Positions 40,434-49,627 of a DNA stretch of 64,000 nucleotides are shown here, piece by piece. The position numbers and the translations under genes were made by a program. Origin of the DNA: Curtobacterium sp. MCSS17_015. GTDB lineage: Bacteria; Actinomycetota; Actinomycetes; Actinomycetales; Microbacteriaceae. The notes beneath the pieces were generated by a model. The model saw only the letters and a list, made by a program, of their open reading frames with translations, was not told the origin of the DNA and did not search any database. The stretch's first letter is position 1. Each line of letters begins with the position of its first letter. Location of the stretch: NCBI RefSeq assembly GCF_003234265.2, contig NZ_CP126256.1:1178001-1242000 (forward strand), read 5' to 3'.

Positions 40434-41240
40434 GTGCTCGATCCCGTCCTGCTCCGGACCTTCCTCGCCGTCGCCGAGACGAGCAGCTTCACGCAGGCCG
40501 GTGTCCGTCTCGGCATCAGCCAACCGACGGTCTCGCAACACGTGCGCCGGCTCGAGTCCGCGGTCGCCCGGACCCTCGTCGCCCGGGACACCCGCGGCGT
40601 GCGCCTGACCGACAACGGCGACGCGATGGCGGGGTTCGCCAGGACGATCCTGGCGGCGCACGCGACCGCGGACGCCTACTTCTCCGGGGTGGCCGCTCGC
40701 GGGCGTCTCCGGTTCGGCGCGGCCGACGACCTCGCGATCACGCAGCTGCCGCGCATCCTCCGCGACTTCCGGAAGCTGCACCCGCAGGTGGACCTCGAGC
40801 TGACGGTGAACCAGTCCGCACCGCTGCTCCGACGGGTGCACGCGGGGCAGCTCGACCTCGTCTTCATCAAGCGGACGGCGGGGGAGTCCGCCGAGGGCAC
40901 CCGGGTCGCGTCGGACCAGATGGTGTGGATGGCCCAGGACGGCATCGCGCTCGAGGTCGATGACCCGGTGCCGTTGATCGCGTACCAGGCGCCGAGCATC
41001 AGCCGACAGATGGCCATCGACGCCCTCGAGGCCGGGGGCCGCACCTGGCGGATCACCTGCAACACCCGCGACGTCAACGGGGTGCTCGCCGCGGTCCGTG
41101 CCGGCATCGGCGTCGCTGCCGGACCTGCCGGCGGTCGACTACGTCCTCATCGCGAACCCGACCGTGCAGCGCGAGCCGATCGAGGCGCTGACGAACGCGA
41201 TCCTGTCGCGCGGCGTCGTCCGTGCCGTGTGAGGGGGTGA
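40434..41240 (+). pseudogene. LysR-family regulator with 3' deletion and frameshift
   Basis: The N-terminus is a good LysR helix-turn-helix: VLDPVLLRTFLAVAETSSF, GISQPTVSQHVRRLESAVAR, and the effector domain runs normally to VRAGIGVA at about 41115. The frame then continues as Arg-rich nonsense to 41240. The missing end is present in another frame from about 41119: LPDLPAVDYVLIANPTVQRE and ALTNAILSRGVVRAV, with a stop at 41232. About 20 residues normally found between these pieces are absent, so bases were lost in a number not divisible by three. GTG 40434 (GAAGGG upstream) is preferred to ATG 40413; TATGAT at 40389-40394 could be its -10. DNA binding may survive, effector response probably not. 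Confidence 0.75.
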
Positions 41241-41253
41241 GCCCGGAGTGGAC

Positions 41254-42915
41254 TCAGGGCACGATCGTCGGCGTGGTTCCCGTGCCGGTCAGGTCCGGTA
41301 GCGGCGCACCGAGCGCGGATGCGGCCGCCCAGAGCAGCACGAGCGCGCCGACCGCGCCGAGCACGGTGCCGAGGAGCGCGACCGGCCTCTGCCAGGTCGA
41401 CGCCGGATTCCGCATCGCCATCGAGGACACCACGACCGCGATCACGCCGAGCAGGACACCGACGGCGTGCACGGTCGCGGTGGCGGTGAACCACCAGGCG
41501 GCCAGGCCGAGCGTGCCGAGACCGGCCAGGGCGCCGAGCACGGCACCCGGCGTCGACCCGAGCGGACGTCCCGCGCGCGCGGCGGAGCGAGCCGTGCTGG
41601 CTGGTCGGCCTGTGGTGGCTTCCGACACGGGCGCCGCCGTCGGGGCGTGTTCCGGCGTCGTCGTCCCGGCGAGGGGAACCGCGGTGGAGCGCGTCTTGGC
41701 GGGCGGGGCCGTCGGTCGCCGAGGCAGGAAGGGACGTCGGCTGCTCGTGGCGCGGCCACGGGCAGCGTTCCGGTGCTCGCGGGCAGGGGTCGGGAGGTGC
41801 GTCGCCGCACCGTCGGACGCCACGGTCTCCGTCGCGATGTCCTGGGTCGGCGTGACGGCCGGGAGGGCGCGCGTGACCGCGGGGACGACCGGCGCGGTGA
41901 CGGGCTGCGCCTCGGCCGCCGGACCGGGGAACCGGGCTGCGGTGCTCTGTGCCGGGCTGGCGAGCACGGCGTCGAACGTCGGCGGTGCGGTGACCGCGGG
42001 CGGGACGACACGTGCCTGCTGTCGGGCGAAGCGGGCCGGAGTGCGGTACCCGATGGGTCCGACGGGCTCGGGCTCGACACCCTCGACGACGACGTGTTCG
42101 AGTCCGGGCACCGAGAACCGCGGCTGACCGGGCGCGGGCACCACGGGGAGCACGGGTGCCGGCGGCATGGCCGGGGCCGGTGCGCTGCCGGCTGCCCGAG
42201 TGCCGACGGTGGTCGCTCCCGCCGCAGTGCCCTGGTCGCTGCCGACGGTGGGCAGCGGTGACCCGGCGGGGAGTGAGCCGCTCGGGAGCAGCCCGTGCGG
42301 AGCGGTCGGCAGCGAGGTGGGCGTGGCGGGCTGGACCTCGTGGGTGCCCGGCGCGCGGGCGGTCGAGCGCGTGTGGGCAGCGTGGGCACCACCGAGGACG
42401 GGTGCGACCGGCAGGGCCATCCCGCTGCCGGCAGCGACGTCCTGTCGATCGCCCGAGGCGACCCGGGCAGCCCCGTGTCGCCCGGCGGCGCGCGTGCTGT
42501 CGGCGTTCCCGGCCTCCCCCCGGTCACCGGCGACCTGCACACCGGAGCCATCGGCCGGGCCGGGACCCGCGACGACCGCGCGAGCACTGGCGAGCGCCGA
42601 GAAGGGGACCGTGTCGACGTTGGGCGACGTCGGAGCCGGCGGCAGCAGTTCCGGTGTCGGCGGGAAGTCGGGGACGACCGCGTCCGGGTCGAGGACCGGC
42701 GGGGCGGCAGTGGGGCGTGCCTCCAGGACCGGCGCCGCCTCGGCACCGGGCCGGGTGCGGTCGGTGACCGGATCGGCACCGGCGCGGTCGGCGACGACGA
42801 CCGCGGGGACGACGCTGCTCGGGGCAGGTGCACCGGCGTCCTCCGGGGGCGCGGTCACCCAGGCGGGCACCGCGCGACGGGGTCGCTCGGACTCGGGCAT
42901 GCGATGAGACGCCAC
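41254..42915 (-). CDS. Pro/Ala-rich membrane protein, unknown function
   Basis: 553 residues. About 430 residues of low-complexity Pro/Ala/Thr/Val sequence with scattered Arg are followed by three C-terminal membrane segments (LGALAGLGTLGLAAWWFTA, VGVLLGVIAVVVSSMAM, ALLGTVLGAVGALVLLWAA). Within the disordered part, FSVPGLEHVVVEGVEPEPVG-type acidic stretches stand out. A large disordered cytoplasmic tail on a small membrane anchor suggests a scaffold or DUF4190-like protein, but I cannot assign one. GTG 42915 is probable (AGAGGA upstream); ATG 42900 is an alternative. A perfect palindrome lies just upstream. Confidence 0.65.
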   Translation of the reverse strand: MASHRMPESERPRRAVPAWVTAPPEDAGAPAPSSVVPAVVVADRAGADPVTDRTRPGAEAAPVLEARPTAAPPVLDPDAVVPDFPPTPELLPPAPTSPNVDTVPFSALASARAVVAGPGPADGSGVQVAGDRGEAGNADSTRAAGRHGAARVASGDRQDVAAGSGMALPVAPVLGGAHAAHTRSTARAPGTHEVQPATPTSLPTAPHGLLPSGSLPAGSPLPTVGSDQGTAAGATTVGTRAAGSAPAPAMPPAPVLPVVPAPGQPRFSVPGLEHVVVEGVEPEPVGPIGYRTPARFARQQARVVPPAVTAPPTFDAVLASPAQSTAARFPGPAAEAQPVTAPVVPAVTRALPAVTPTQDIATETVASDGAATHLPTPAREHRNAARGRATSSRRPFLPRRPTAPPAKTRSTAVPLAGTTTPEHAPTAAPVSEATTGRPASTARSAARAGRPLGSTPGAVLGALAGLGTLGLAAWWFTATATVHAVGVLLGVIAVVVSSMAMRNPASTWQRPVALLGTVLGAVGALVLLWAAASALGAPLPDLTGTGTTPTIVP

Positions 42916-42932
42916 GGCCGCTGTTCCTCTCC

Positions 42933-42946
42933 CTGGATCGATCCAG
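42933..42946. promoter_or_regulatory. Perfect 14-bp palindrome CTGGATCGATCCAG
   Basis: It lies 17 nt upstream of GTG 42915 and overlaps the putative leader. A wider pair GGCCGCTG (42916-42923) and CAGCGGCC (42969-42976) encloses it. This could be an operator or a translational-control hairpin of the Pro/Ala-rich membrane protein. Confidence 0.5.
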
Positions 42947-43019
42947 TGTCAGTTCTACCGGGAGGGACCAGCGGCCGAACGCCCCAGTCAGAGGGGGTGG
43001 AACGGTCGGTGCAGGACCG

Positions 43020-43667
43020 TCACATGTCGCGGTACCGCTTCGCGGCGGCGAGGGCGTCACGCAGCTCGTCCGCGGTCATGCGCACGCCGTAGCCCGGGGT
43101 GTCGCGCTGGATGCGCCACCCCTCGGCGAGCGGACCGGCGTCGACGGTGTCGAACCCGAACTCGTCGATGAGGTCCGCGACCGTGCGCTTGGCGCCCTCG
43201 TCGTCACCGGCCACGACGAGGGCGCGGCGGCCCTCGGTGCCGCGGGCGGCGCCGTCCGTGGTGAGGTCGGCGGCGACGATGTGGTTGAAGGCCTTGACGA
43301 CGTGCGCGCCGACCAGGCGCTCCTGCAGCATCTCGGCCGTGGTGGTCGTCTCGTCGTCGAGGGCCGCGATGTGCCCGTCGCGCTGCGGGTAGTAGTTGTC
43401 CGTGTCGATGACGACCTTGCCGACGAGCGGCTCGACCGGGATCGTCTCGACGGCACCGAGCGGCACCGTCACGACGACGATCTCACCCTGCGCGGCCGCG
43501 TCCTCGCGGGTGCCGGCGGTGGCGTGCTCGCCGAGCTCCGCCACGAGGTCCGTCAGCGTCTCCGGTCCCCGTGAGTTCGCGATCACGACCTGGTGGCCGT
43601 GCTGCACCGCGAGGCGTGCGAGCTGGGATCCGATGTTGCCTGCTCCGATGATTCCGATGGTGGTCAT
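43020..43667 (-). CDS. NADPH-dependent F420 reductase-like protein
   Basis: 215 residues. TTIGIIGAGNIGSQLARLAV is an N-terminal dinucleotide-binding motif, VVIANSRGPETL carries the Ser/Arg that select NADP, and VVIDTDNYYPQRDG and VVKAFNHIVAADL are typical of the F420-dependent NADP reductase family. Many members act on other substrates, so F420 use is not certain. ATG 43667 is preferred to GTG 43691, though neither has a Shine-Dalgarno sequence. It is divergent from a GNAT gene. Confidence 0.85.
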   Translation of the reverse strand: MTTIGIIGAGNIGSQLARLAVQHGHQVVIANSRGPETLTDLVAELGEHATAGTREDAAAQGEIVVVTVPLGAVETIPVEPLVGKVVIDTDNYYPQRDGHIAALDDETTTTAEMLQERLVGAHVVKAFNHIVAADLTTDGAARGTEGRRALVVAGDDEGAKRTVADLIDEFGFDTVDAGPLAEGWRIQRDTPGYGVRMTADELRDALAAAKRYRDM

Positions 43668-43768
43668 GAGGGGTGCAACACGCTCGCGCACCGGTCATTC
43701 CACGCGCACCGCCACGCCTTCGGGACCGACGCATGACCGGCCGTGCGTGCGCGGTGCAGGATGGCGCC

Positions 43769-44065
43769 ATGACACACGAGTTCCGGAACGAGGCCGAGCG
43801 CGACCGCTACGCGATGTACGTCGACGGGGCGCTCGTGAGCGTCCTCGACTACCGCGTGAACGGTGACGCGATCGCCTTCCCGCACACGTACACGGTCCCG
43901 GCGCACCGCGGGCACGGGTACGCCGGTGAGCTCGTGGAGCACGCCGTCACGGACGTCGAGACGACGTCCACGAAGCGCATCGTCCCGATGTGCTGGTTCG
44001 TCAGCCAGTGGTTCGACGAGCACCCCGACAAGGTCGACCTGCTCAGCCGCGGCGTCGCGGACTGA
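43769..44065 (+). CDS. GNAT-like N-acetyltransferase (YjdJ type)
   Basis: 98 residues, the compact GNAT fold of the YjdJ/GTLF3B group: RDRYAMYVDGALVSVLDYRV, then AFPHTYTVPAHRGHGYAGELV, whose R-G-H-G-Y-A is the acetyl-CoA loop, and PMCWFVSQWFDEHPD. The WFVxxxFxxHP ending is diagnostic. Substrate unknown. CAGGA is upstream of ATG 43769. It stands alone between the F420-type reductase and a MarR gene. Confidence 0.88.
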   Translation: MTHEFRNEAERDRYAMYVDGALVSVLDYRVNGDAIAFPHTYTVPAHRGHGYAGELVEHAVTDVETTSTKRIVPMCWFVSQWFDEHPDKVDLLSRGVAD

Positions 44066-44274
44066 GGCCGAGACCGGCAGGGACCGCCGCACGGAGGTCC
44101 GGGCTCGTCCCGTCACACCGGTCCCCGTTCCGGGGGACCGTCGTTATCGTGGGGTCGACACCGTCGGCGGAGGGGCCCTCGCGACACCGACGCGGGGGAC
44201 CGCCGACGCAGCACCGCGCTCCGTACCGGGGCGACCCGCCACCGGCCGACGGCCGGACGACAGACTGGAACACC

Positions 44275-44751
44275 ATGGCCGACCCGAGGGGCCCGGGGAT
44301 CCGCGAAGCGGACATCGGACGGGCGTACACCGAGCTCTCCCGCATCACCCGACGCGCGAGTGTCCGGGCCCGCGGGACCGCGGACGTGCTGAGTGTCGTC
44401 GACCAGTCCCTGGTCGACTTCGTGGTGCAGCACCCGGGGTGCATGGCCATCGACATCGCCCGGTACCTGCGTCTGAACCGGTCGACCATCTCGCGCCAGT
44501 TGTCCGGGCTCCTCGCCGCCGGGCTCGTCCGCACCGTCGACGGCGGCACCGGCAACGCCAAGCCGCTCGAGGCGACCGATGCCGGCCGCCAGGCCCTCGA
44601 CCGATCCGTCCAGCTCCACCGCGACGCCCTGGTGGAGCGGTTGGCCGACTGGTCCGACGACGACGTCGCGCTGCTCGCCGGGATGCTCGAGCGGCTCGGT
44701 GCCGCGGACGAGGCCGAGCTGCCGATGCCGGCCAGATCGACCGAGCCGTGA
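44275..44751 (+). CDS. MarR-family transcriptional regulator
   Basis: 158 residues. The winged helix is QHPGCMAIDIARYLRLNRST-ISRQLSGLLAAGLVRTV, followed by the beta-wing GGTGNAKPLEATDAGRQAL. N- and C-terminal helices form the dimer interface. The stop overlaps the start of a metallophosphoesterase (GTGA), so the two are coupled. The 209-nt upstream spacer contains TTATCGT near 44145, possibly a -10, and is otherwise featureless. Effector unknown. Confidence 0.87.
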   Translation: MADPRGPGIREADIGRAYTELSRITRRASVRARGTADVLSVVDQSLVDFVVQHPGCMAIDIARYLRLNRSTISRQLSGLLAAGLVRTVDGGTGNAKPLEATDAGRQALDRSVQLHRDALVERLADWSDDDVALLAGMLERLGAADEAELPMPARSTEP

Positions 44752-45284
44752 CCACCTCGCTCGTCCTGCTGTCCGACACGCACCTGCCGAAGCGGGCGAA
44801 GGACCTGCCACCGGAACTCTGGGCGGACATCGACGCCGCCGACCTCGTCGTGCACGCGGGGGACTGGGTGGACCTGGCGACGGTCGACCTCCTGGCGGCC
44901 CGGTCCCGTGACCTCCTCGCGGTGCGGGGGAACAACGACGTCGGGTTCGAGGACCGGCTGCCGCTCGTCGCCTCCCGCCGCGTCGAGGGGCTGCGGTTCG
45001 CGGTCGTGCACGAGACCGGCGCGGCGACGGGACGCGAACGACGAGCGGTCGTCGACCACCCGGACGTCGACGTGCTCGTGTTCGGGCACTCGCACATCCC
45101 GTGGGACTCGACAGCAGCGAACGGCATGCGCCTGCTCAACCCAGGGTCGCCCACCGACCGTCGTCGTCAACCGGACCACACGTGGATGCGCTGCTCGGTG
45201 GACGGCACCGACGTGCAGGTCACCCTCGTGCGGCGCGGGCCCGGTGCGGACGGGGTCCGCACCGCCCGCTCACACCCGGCCTGA
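44748..45284 (+). CDS. YfcE-family metallophosphoesterase
   Basis: 178 residues with all metal-binding motifs: LLSDTHLP, VVHAGDW, VRGNND, VVHE and FGHSHIP. YfcE/MJ0936 enzymes are small Mn-dependent phosphodiesterases with unknown natural substrates. The GTG start overlaps the MarR stop by 3 nt. Its 3' end overlaps the last 15 bp of the convergent thiD-tenA gene, so its terminal residues and those of TenA share DNA. Confidence 0.9.
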   Translation: MTTSLVLLSDTHLPKRAKDLPPELWADIDAADLVVHAGDWVDLATVDLLAARSRDLLAVRGNNDVGFEDRLPLVASRRVEGLRFAVVHETGAATGRERRAVVDHPDVDVLVFGHSHIPWDSTAANGMRLLNPGSPTDRRRQPDHTWMRCSVDGTDVQVTLVRRGPGADGVRTARSHPA

Positions 45285-46847
45285 CCCCGCACCCGCGGTC
45301 GGACCCGGAAGGGGCGCACCGGCCGGGAGGCCCGCCCCGCCTCCGTCGGGCAGGGGACCGGTGAACTGCTCGGGCATGCGGAAGAACGCGAGCTCCTGCG
45401 CGACCGACTCCCGGAAGGCGCGGGCCATCCGCCCGCGCAGTTCCGGGTCCGCTCGTGCCGCGAGCTCCTCGACGAGGTCGGTCGCCCGCGCACTCGACGT
45501 CGCGAATGCCGGATCCCCGTACGCCGTGATCCAGTCCGCGAACGGATGCCCGACCGGCGCCGTGCCGAGCCGTTCCCCGACCCACGCGTACACCCGGAAG
45601 CAGGGCAGCACGGCGGCGGCGAGCACCGAGACGTCACCCGTCCGAGCGGCCTCGTCGGCGGCCGACGACAGGTGAGCGAGGTAGCCGGCGCAGACCGGGT
45701 GCACCGGGTCGTCGGCGTGCGAGCCGGCCAACCGGCGGTGGTGCAGGTCGCGGGCCTCGTCCGCGCAGCCCTCGCTCGCCGAGGTCCAGAACGCCGCGGC
45801 GTCACCCGTCGACCCCGCTGCGACCGCCCGGAGGTGCTGCTCGTACGCGCGGAGGTAGTGCACGTCCTGCGCGAGGTACCCGGCGAAGACCTCGGCGTCG
45901 AGCGTGCCGTCGGCGAGGCCCCGGAGGAACGTGCACGCGAGGGTGTCGTCGAGCACCGCCGTGGCATCGGTCCACCACACGTCGGTCACCCGCGGCGTCG
46001 GCAGTGCAGCACGCACGACGGCGTTGTGGTCGACGGGTCCGTGACCCTGTCCGACCGCGAGCGCGTCCGCCCCGAGGAGTGCCGCGGTGAGCCACGTCTT
46101 GGCGGTGCCGACGGCGAGCTCCCAGTCCCCGTGCCGGGCCACGGTCGTCGCGATCGCACTCGAGAGCGAGCAGCCCGTCCCGTGCGTGTTCTCCGTCGCC
46201 ACCCGTGGCCCGGTGAACACCCGCACGGAGCCGTCCGGCGTGACCAGGGCGTCGTCCGACGTGGGACCGCCGTCGTGTCCGCCCTTCGCGAGGACCCGGA
46301 CGTCGAAGTGCCGGGCGACCGCCAGGGCCGCGTCGAGGGGGTCGGTGGCGTCGGACCCGGCGAGGTCGGCGAGGACCCGCAGTTCGTCGCGGTTCGGGGT
46401 GACGAGGTCAGCGAGGGCGAAGAGGTCCACCATCGCCGCCTCGGCGTCACGGTCGAGCAGGCGGTCCCCGCTCGTCGCCACCATCACGGGGTCGACGACC
46501 AGCCACCGCGGCCGGTGCCGTCGCAACCCGTCGACGACGACCCGGACGACCTCGGCGGTGCCGAGCATGCCGGTCTTCACCGCGTCGACCGTGACGTCGT
46601 CCCACACCGCGTCGAGCTGCTCGCCCAGGAACGCCGAGTCGGGGACGTGCACGGACCGCACGCCGCGGGTGTTCTGCGCGACCAGGGCCGTGACCACCGC
46701 CATGCCGTACCCGTCGTGCGCGGCGATCGACTTGAGGTCCGCCTGGATGCCCGCCCCACCGGTCGGGTCCGTGCCGGCGATGCTGAGCACCCGCGGCACC
46801 CGCGGCATCGGCGACGGACCCGCCGTGGTGACCGTCCCCGCGGTCAT
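45270..46847 (-). CDS. thiD: ThiD-TenA fusion: HMP/HMP-P kinase with C-terminal thiaminase II
   Basis: 525 residues. The ThiD ribokinase-like domain spans about residues 1-260: VLSIAGTDPTGGAGIQADLK, VVDPVMVATSG, LVTPNRDEL and the anion-hole NTHGTGCSLSSAIA. The TenA domain follows from about residue 275 (CTFLRGLADGTLDAEVFAGY, QDVHYLRAYEQ, YGDPAF, and the catalytic Glu in RESVAQELAFF). Together they phosphorylate hydroxymethylpyrimidine twice and salvage it from degraded thiamine. The ATG overlaps the thiE stop (ATGA). Last gene of the TPP-riboswitch operon. Confidence 0.95.
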   Translation of the reverse strand: MTAGTVTTAGPSPMPRVPRVLSIAGTDPTGGAGIQADLKSIAAHDGYGMAVVTALVAQNTRGVRSVHVPDSAFLGEQLDAVWDDVTVDAVKTGMLGTAEVVRVVVDGLRRHRPRWLVVDPVMVATSGDRLLDRDAEAAMVDLFALADLVTPNRDELRVLADLAGSDATDPLDAALAVARHFDVRVLAKGGHDGGPTSDDALVTPDGSVRVFTGPRVATENTHGTGCSLSSAIATTVARHGDWELAVGTAKTWLTAALLGADALAVGQGHGPVDHNAVVRAALPTPRVTDVWWTDATAVLDDTLACTFLRGLADGTLDAEVFAGYLAQDVHYLRAYEQHLRAVAAGSTGDAAAFWTSASEGCADEARDLHHRRLAGSHADDPVHPVCAGYLAHLSSAADEAARTGDVSVLAAAVLPCFRVYAWVGERLGTAPVGHPFADWITAYGDPAFATSSARATDLVEELAARADPELRGRMARAFRESVAQELAFFRMPEQFTGPLPDGGGAGLPAGAPLPGPTAGAGSGRV

Positions 46848-47536
46848 CGCCCCGCTCCGTCCCACGCAGCGACGAACGCCGCAGCAGCAGCCGCCGGGTC
46901 CGGCGCCGCGCAGATCCCCGACACGACCGCCACCCCCGCGGCCCCGGCGTCCCGCAGCGGTCCGACGTCAGCCAACCCGACACCGCCGATGCCGACGCAC
47001 GGGACGGTCGTCGTCACCGCGATCCGAGCGAACCCGTCCACGCCGAGCGCCGGCGGGTGGTCCGCTTTCGTGCTCGTCGGGTGCACGACCCCGACACCGA
47101 GCAGGTCCACCGTCCCGGTCGGCAGGGCCGCGACCGCCACCAGGTGCTCGGTCGTGTTCGCCGTCAACCCCACGTGGCCGTCCGGACCGAGCAGTGCCCT
47201 GGCGGCGCTCGCCGGGACGTCCGACTGGCCGAGGTGCACCCCGGCCACCCGGTGACCCGCGTGCCGGGCCGCCAACGCCACGTCGAGCCGGTCGTCCACG
47301 ACGACGAGGGCACGGTCGCCCACCGCGTCGGCAACCGCGGCCGTCAGCGCGAGGAGGTCCCGCGCCGACGCCGTCTTGTCCCGCACCTGCACGATCCGCA
47401 CCCCCGCTCCCACGGCAGCCCGCACGACACCGACGACCCCGTGCCCGTGCCGCTCGGCCATGGCGGTGTCGGTGACCAGGTAGACGCCCAGGCCGGCGCT
47501 CCCGGAGGTCGCAGCAGCGGTGTCGGGCGTGCTCAC
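46844..47536 (-). CDS. thiE: Thiamine phosphate synthase
   Basis: 230 residues, TIM barrel. [70 protein letters not shown] and [14 protein letters not shown] are the family's substrate and phosphate sites. It joins HMP-pyrophosphate with thiazole phosphate to make thiamine phosphate. The GTG start overlaps the thiM stop (GTGA) and its own stop overlaps thiD, so the three proteins are made by coupled translation. Confidence 0.95.
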   Translation of the reverse strand: MSTPDTAAATSGSAGLGVYLVTDTAMAERHGHGVVGVVRAAVGAGVRIVQVRDKTASARDLLALTAAVADAVGDRALVVVDDRLDVALAARHAGHRVAGVHLGQSDVPASAARALLGPDGHVGLTANTTEHLVAVAALPTGTVDLLGVGVVHPTSTKADHPPALGVDGFARIAVTTTVPCVGIGGVGLADVGPLRDAGAAGVAVVSGICAAPDPAAAAAAFVAAWDGAGR

Positions 47537-48405
47537 GACGTCGGTCCGCTCGTCGCGGCAGCGGCCGTGGTGGCCGGACCGTGGGCGGTGATCCGGGCCT
47601 CCCGGACCACGTCCTCCGGCGTCAGTGACGCGAGCCGGTCGAGGAACAGCGGCTGGAAGGTGCCGGGGCCGCCGGCGTCCCGCGCGGCGAGCTCCGCGGC
47701 GATCGTGTGCACCGCCGTCGCGGCGACCGCCGCGTCGAGCGGGCGGCCGGGGGCCACCGCGGCGAAGGCGGCGACCACCGCACCCAGCGCGCACCCACCA
47801 CCCGTGATCCGGGTGAGGAGCTCGGTCCCGTTCGCGACGCGGACCAGCCCGTCCGGAGCCACCAGGAGGTCCACCGCGCCGGACACCGCCACCGCCTGGA
47901 CGGTGCCGGCGTCCACGGCGGCGGTCGCGGCGTCGCGGGCGTCCTCCGTGCCCACCGTGCTGTCGACGCCCCGACCACCCGCCGAGGCCCCGAGGACCGC
48001 GAGCACCTCCGACGCGTTCCCGCGCAGCACCGTCGGCCGCAGCGCGAGCAGGTCACGTGCCAGGGCCGTCCGCACCGGCAACGACCCGACCGCCACCGGG
48101 TCGAGGACCCACGGCGTCCCGGCGACGACGGCTGCGGCAGCGGCCTCGAGCGACGCGGCCGACGGCTCGGCGTGCGGCGTGCCGGTGTTGACGAGCAGAC
48201 CGTCGGCGACGCCGGCGAACGGCCCCGCCTCGGTCGGCACGTCGACCATCGCGGCCGACGCCCCCAGCGCGAGCAACACGTTCGCGGTGACGTTCTGCAC
48301 CACCGTGTTCGTGATGCACTGCACCAGCGGCGCCCGGGTACGGACGGCCTCCAGCAGGTCGGCGGTGCGGTGTGCCCAGTCGGTCGTGGGCGCAGCGTGC
48401 TCCAT
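47533..48405 (-). CDS. thiM: Hydroxyethylthiazole kinase
   Basis: 290 residues, ribokinase fold. [20 protein letters not shown] at the N-terminus, [29 protein letters not shown] and [15 protein letters not shown] (ATP-binding anion hole with catalytic Cys) are all characteristic. It phosphorylates the thiazole alcohol for salvage. ATG 48405 is 5 nt after a GAAGGGA that forms part of the TPP riboswitch. First gene of the operon. Because only thiM, thiE, thiD and tenA are here, this is a salvage set; thiC and thiG are not in the window. Confidence 0.95.
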   Translation of the reverse strand: MEHAAPTTDWAHRTADLLEAVRTRAPLVQCITNTVVQNVTANVLLALGASAAMVDVPTEAGPFAGVADGLLVNTGTPHAEPSAASLEAAAAAVVAGTPWVLDPVAVGSLPVRTALARDLLALRPTVLRGNASEVLAVLGASAGGRGVDSTVGTEDARDAATAAVDAGTVQAVAVSGAVDLLVAPDGLVRVANGTELLTRITGGGCALGAVVAAFAAVAPGRPLDAAVAATAVHTIAAELAARDAGGPGTFQPLFLDRLASLTPEDVVREARITAHGPATTAAAATSGPTS

Positions 48406-48410
48406 GGACG

Positions 48411-48487
48411 ATCCCTTCGCGAGTACGAGCTCGAGCAGGTTCGACGGGTGTGATCTCAGCCGCTCGGATGCGGCACCCCGTGTCTCG
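48411..48487 (-). promoter_or_regulatory. TPP riboswitch (THI element)
   Basis: On the minus strand the conserved blocks appear in order: ACGGGGTGCC, GCGGCTGAGAT, ACACCC, GAACCTG, then CGCGAAGGGAT. The final AAGGGA is both the 3' strand of the closing stem and the Shine-Dalgarno sequence of thiM, so thiamine pyrophosphate binding should hide it and block translation. Confidence 0.92.
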
Positions 48488-48557
48488 GACGACACCGTAC
48501 ACGCTCCCGCGCCCACGTCCAGGGGCACGTGCACGACCGGTGTGGGAGGCTGGGGCC

Positions 48558-49499
48558 GTGGACGACGAACGACGGACCGCGACCCCGGCGGGACCGCCAC
48601 CCGGACCCCCGACCGGGCCGCGCGACCCCGGTGACGCCTGGGCGATCGGACCCGACGGCACCAAGGCCTGGGGTCGCTTCGGTGCGGCCGGCCTGCTCGT
48701 CGACGACGGCGACGGCCGCGTGCTCCTGCAGCACCGCGTCGAGTGGAGCCACCACGGCGGCACCTGGGGCATCCCCGGCGGCGCCCGCCACCAGCACGAG
48801 GACCCGGTCACCGCCGCCCTCCGCGAGTCCGCCGAGGAAGCCGGCGTCCCGGAGGACGGCATCGACCTCCGCCACACCGCCGTGCTCGACCTCGGGTTCT
48901 GGACCTACACGACCGTCGTGGGGCGGGCCTCCCGGCCGTTCCAGCCGGTCGTGGCCGACCGCGAGAGCCTCGCGCTCGCGTGGGTCCCCGTCGCAGAGGT
49001 CCAGGACCTGCCGCTCCACCCCGGCTTCGGCGCCTCGTGGCCGGCGTTGCGCGCCACCCTCGACCGGACACCTCACGTCGTCGTCGACGCGGCGAACGTC
49101 GTCGGGAGTGTCCCGGACGGCTGGTGGGCGGACCGTGCCGGCGCCGCCTCCCGACTCGTCGCCCGGGTGTCGGCGCTCGCCGCGTCCGGGGTCGACGGCG
49201 GAGCCCTCGACCTGCCGCCGGCCAGGTGGTGGCCGCGGTGGACCGTGGTGCTCGAGGGGGAGGCCCGCGGTGCATCCCCGACCGACGTCGACGGCCGCCC
49301 GGGTCTGCCCACGGTCGTCATCCACCGCGCGCCCGCGGCGGGGGACGACGCGATCGTCACCGCGGCCGAGGCCGCCGTCGTCGCCGGGGACGGGCCGGTC
49401 GTCGTCGTGACCGCGGACCGGGGGCTCCGCGAGCGGGTGACGGCCGTCGGTGCCGACGTGCGCGGGCCCTCGTGGCTGCGGGAGCTCCTGCCCGCCTGA
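48558..49499 (+). CDS. NUDIX hydrolase fused to a NYN/PIN-like domain
   Basis: 313 residues. The N-terminal NUDIX domain has its box at residues 74-96 ([10 protein letters not shown]...RESAEEAG), intact for Mg binding. From about residue 172 a second domain begins [17 protein letters not shown] and ends [14 protein letters not shown], the first and third acidic strands of NYN/PIN-type nucleases. The combination suggests an enzyme that hydrolyses a nucleotide or RNA-end substrate and also handles RNA, but the actual role is unknown. GTG 48558 with GGAGG 10 nt upstream. It is divergent from thiM and immediately beside its riboswitch. Confidence 0.82.
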   Translation: MDDERRTATPAGPPPGPPTGPRDPGDAWAIGPDGTKAWGRFGAAGLLVDDGDGRVLLQHRVEWSHHGGTWGIPGGARHQHEDPVTAALRESAEEAGVPEDGIDLRHTAVLDLGFWTYTTVVGRASRPFQPVVADRESLALAWVPVAEVQDLPLHPGFGASWPALRATLDRTPHVVVDAANVVGSVPDGWWADRAGAASRLVARVSALAASGVDGGALDLPPARWWPRWTVVLEGEARGASPTDVDGRPGLPTVVIHRAPAAGDDAIVTAAEAAVVAGDGPVVVVTADRGLRERVTAVGADVRGPSWLRELLPA

Positions 49500-49583
49500 G
49501 GACCACGCGCGCGAGTCGTCGCACCAGAGCGCGTCCTCCGGATGGTGTCCGCACCAGCCGGACACCGCCAGGGGTGCAGCCAC

Positions 49584-49589
49584 TACAGT
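49584..49589 (+). promoter_or_regulatory. -10 element TACAGT of the phosphotransferase gene
   Basis: TACAGT lies 38 nt before ATG 49628, leaving a short leader that contains AGGAGG. Confidence 0.45.
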
Positions 49590-49627
49590 TGCGGGCACGT
49601 CGACGACGACGCTCAGGAGGTTCCCCC

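Noticed and set aside
45546..47255. 569-codon forward frame antisense to the thiamine genes
   Set aside because: Low-complexity shadow; thiE and thiD-tenA motifs on the minus strand are unambiguous.
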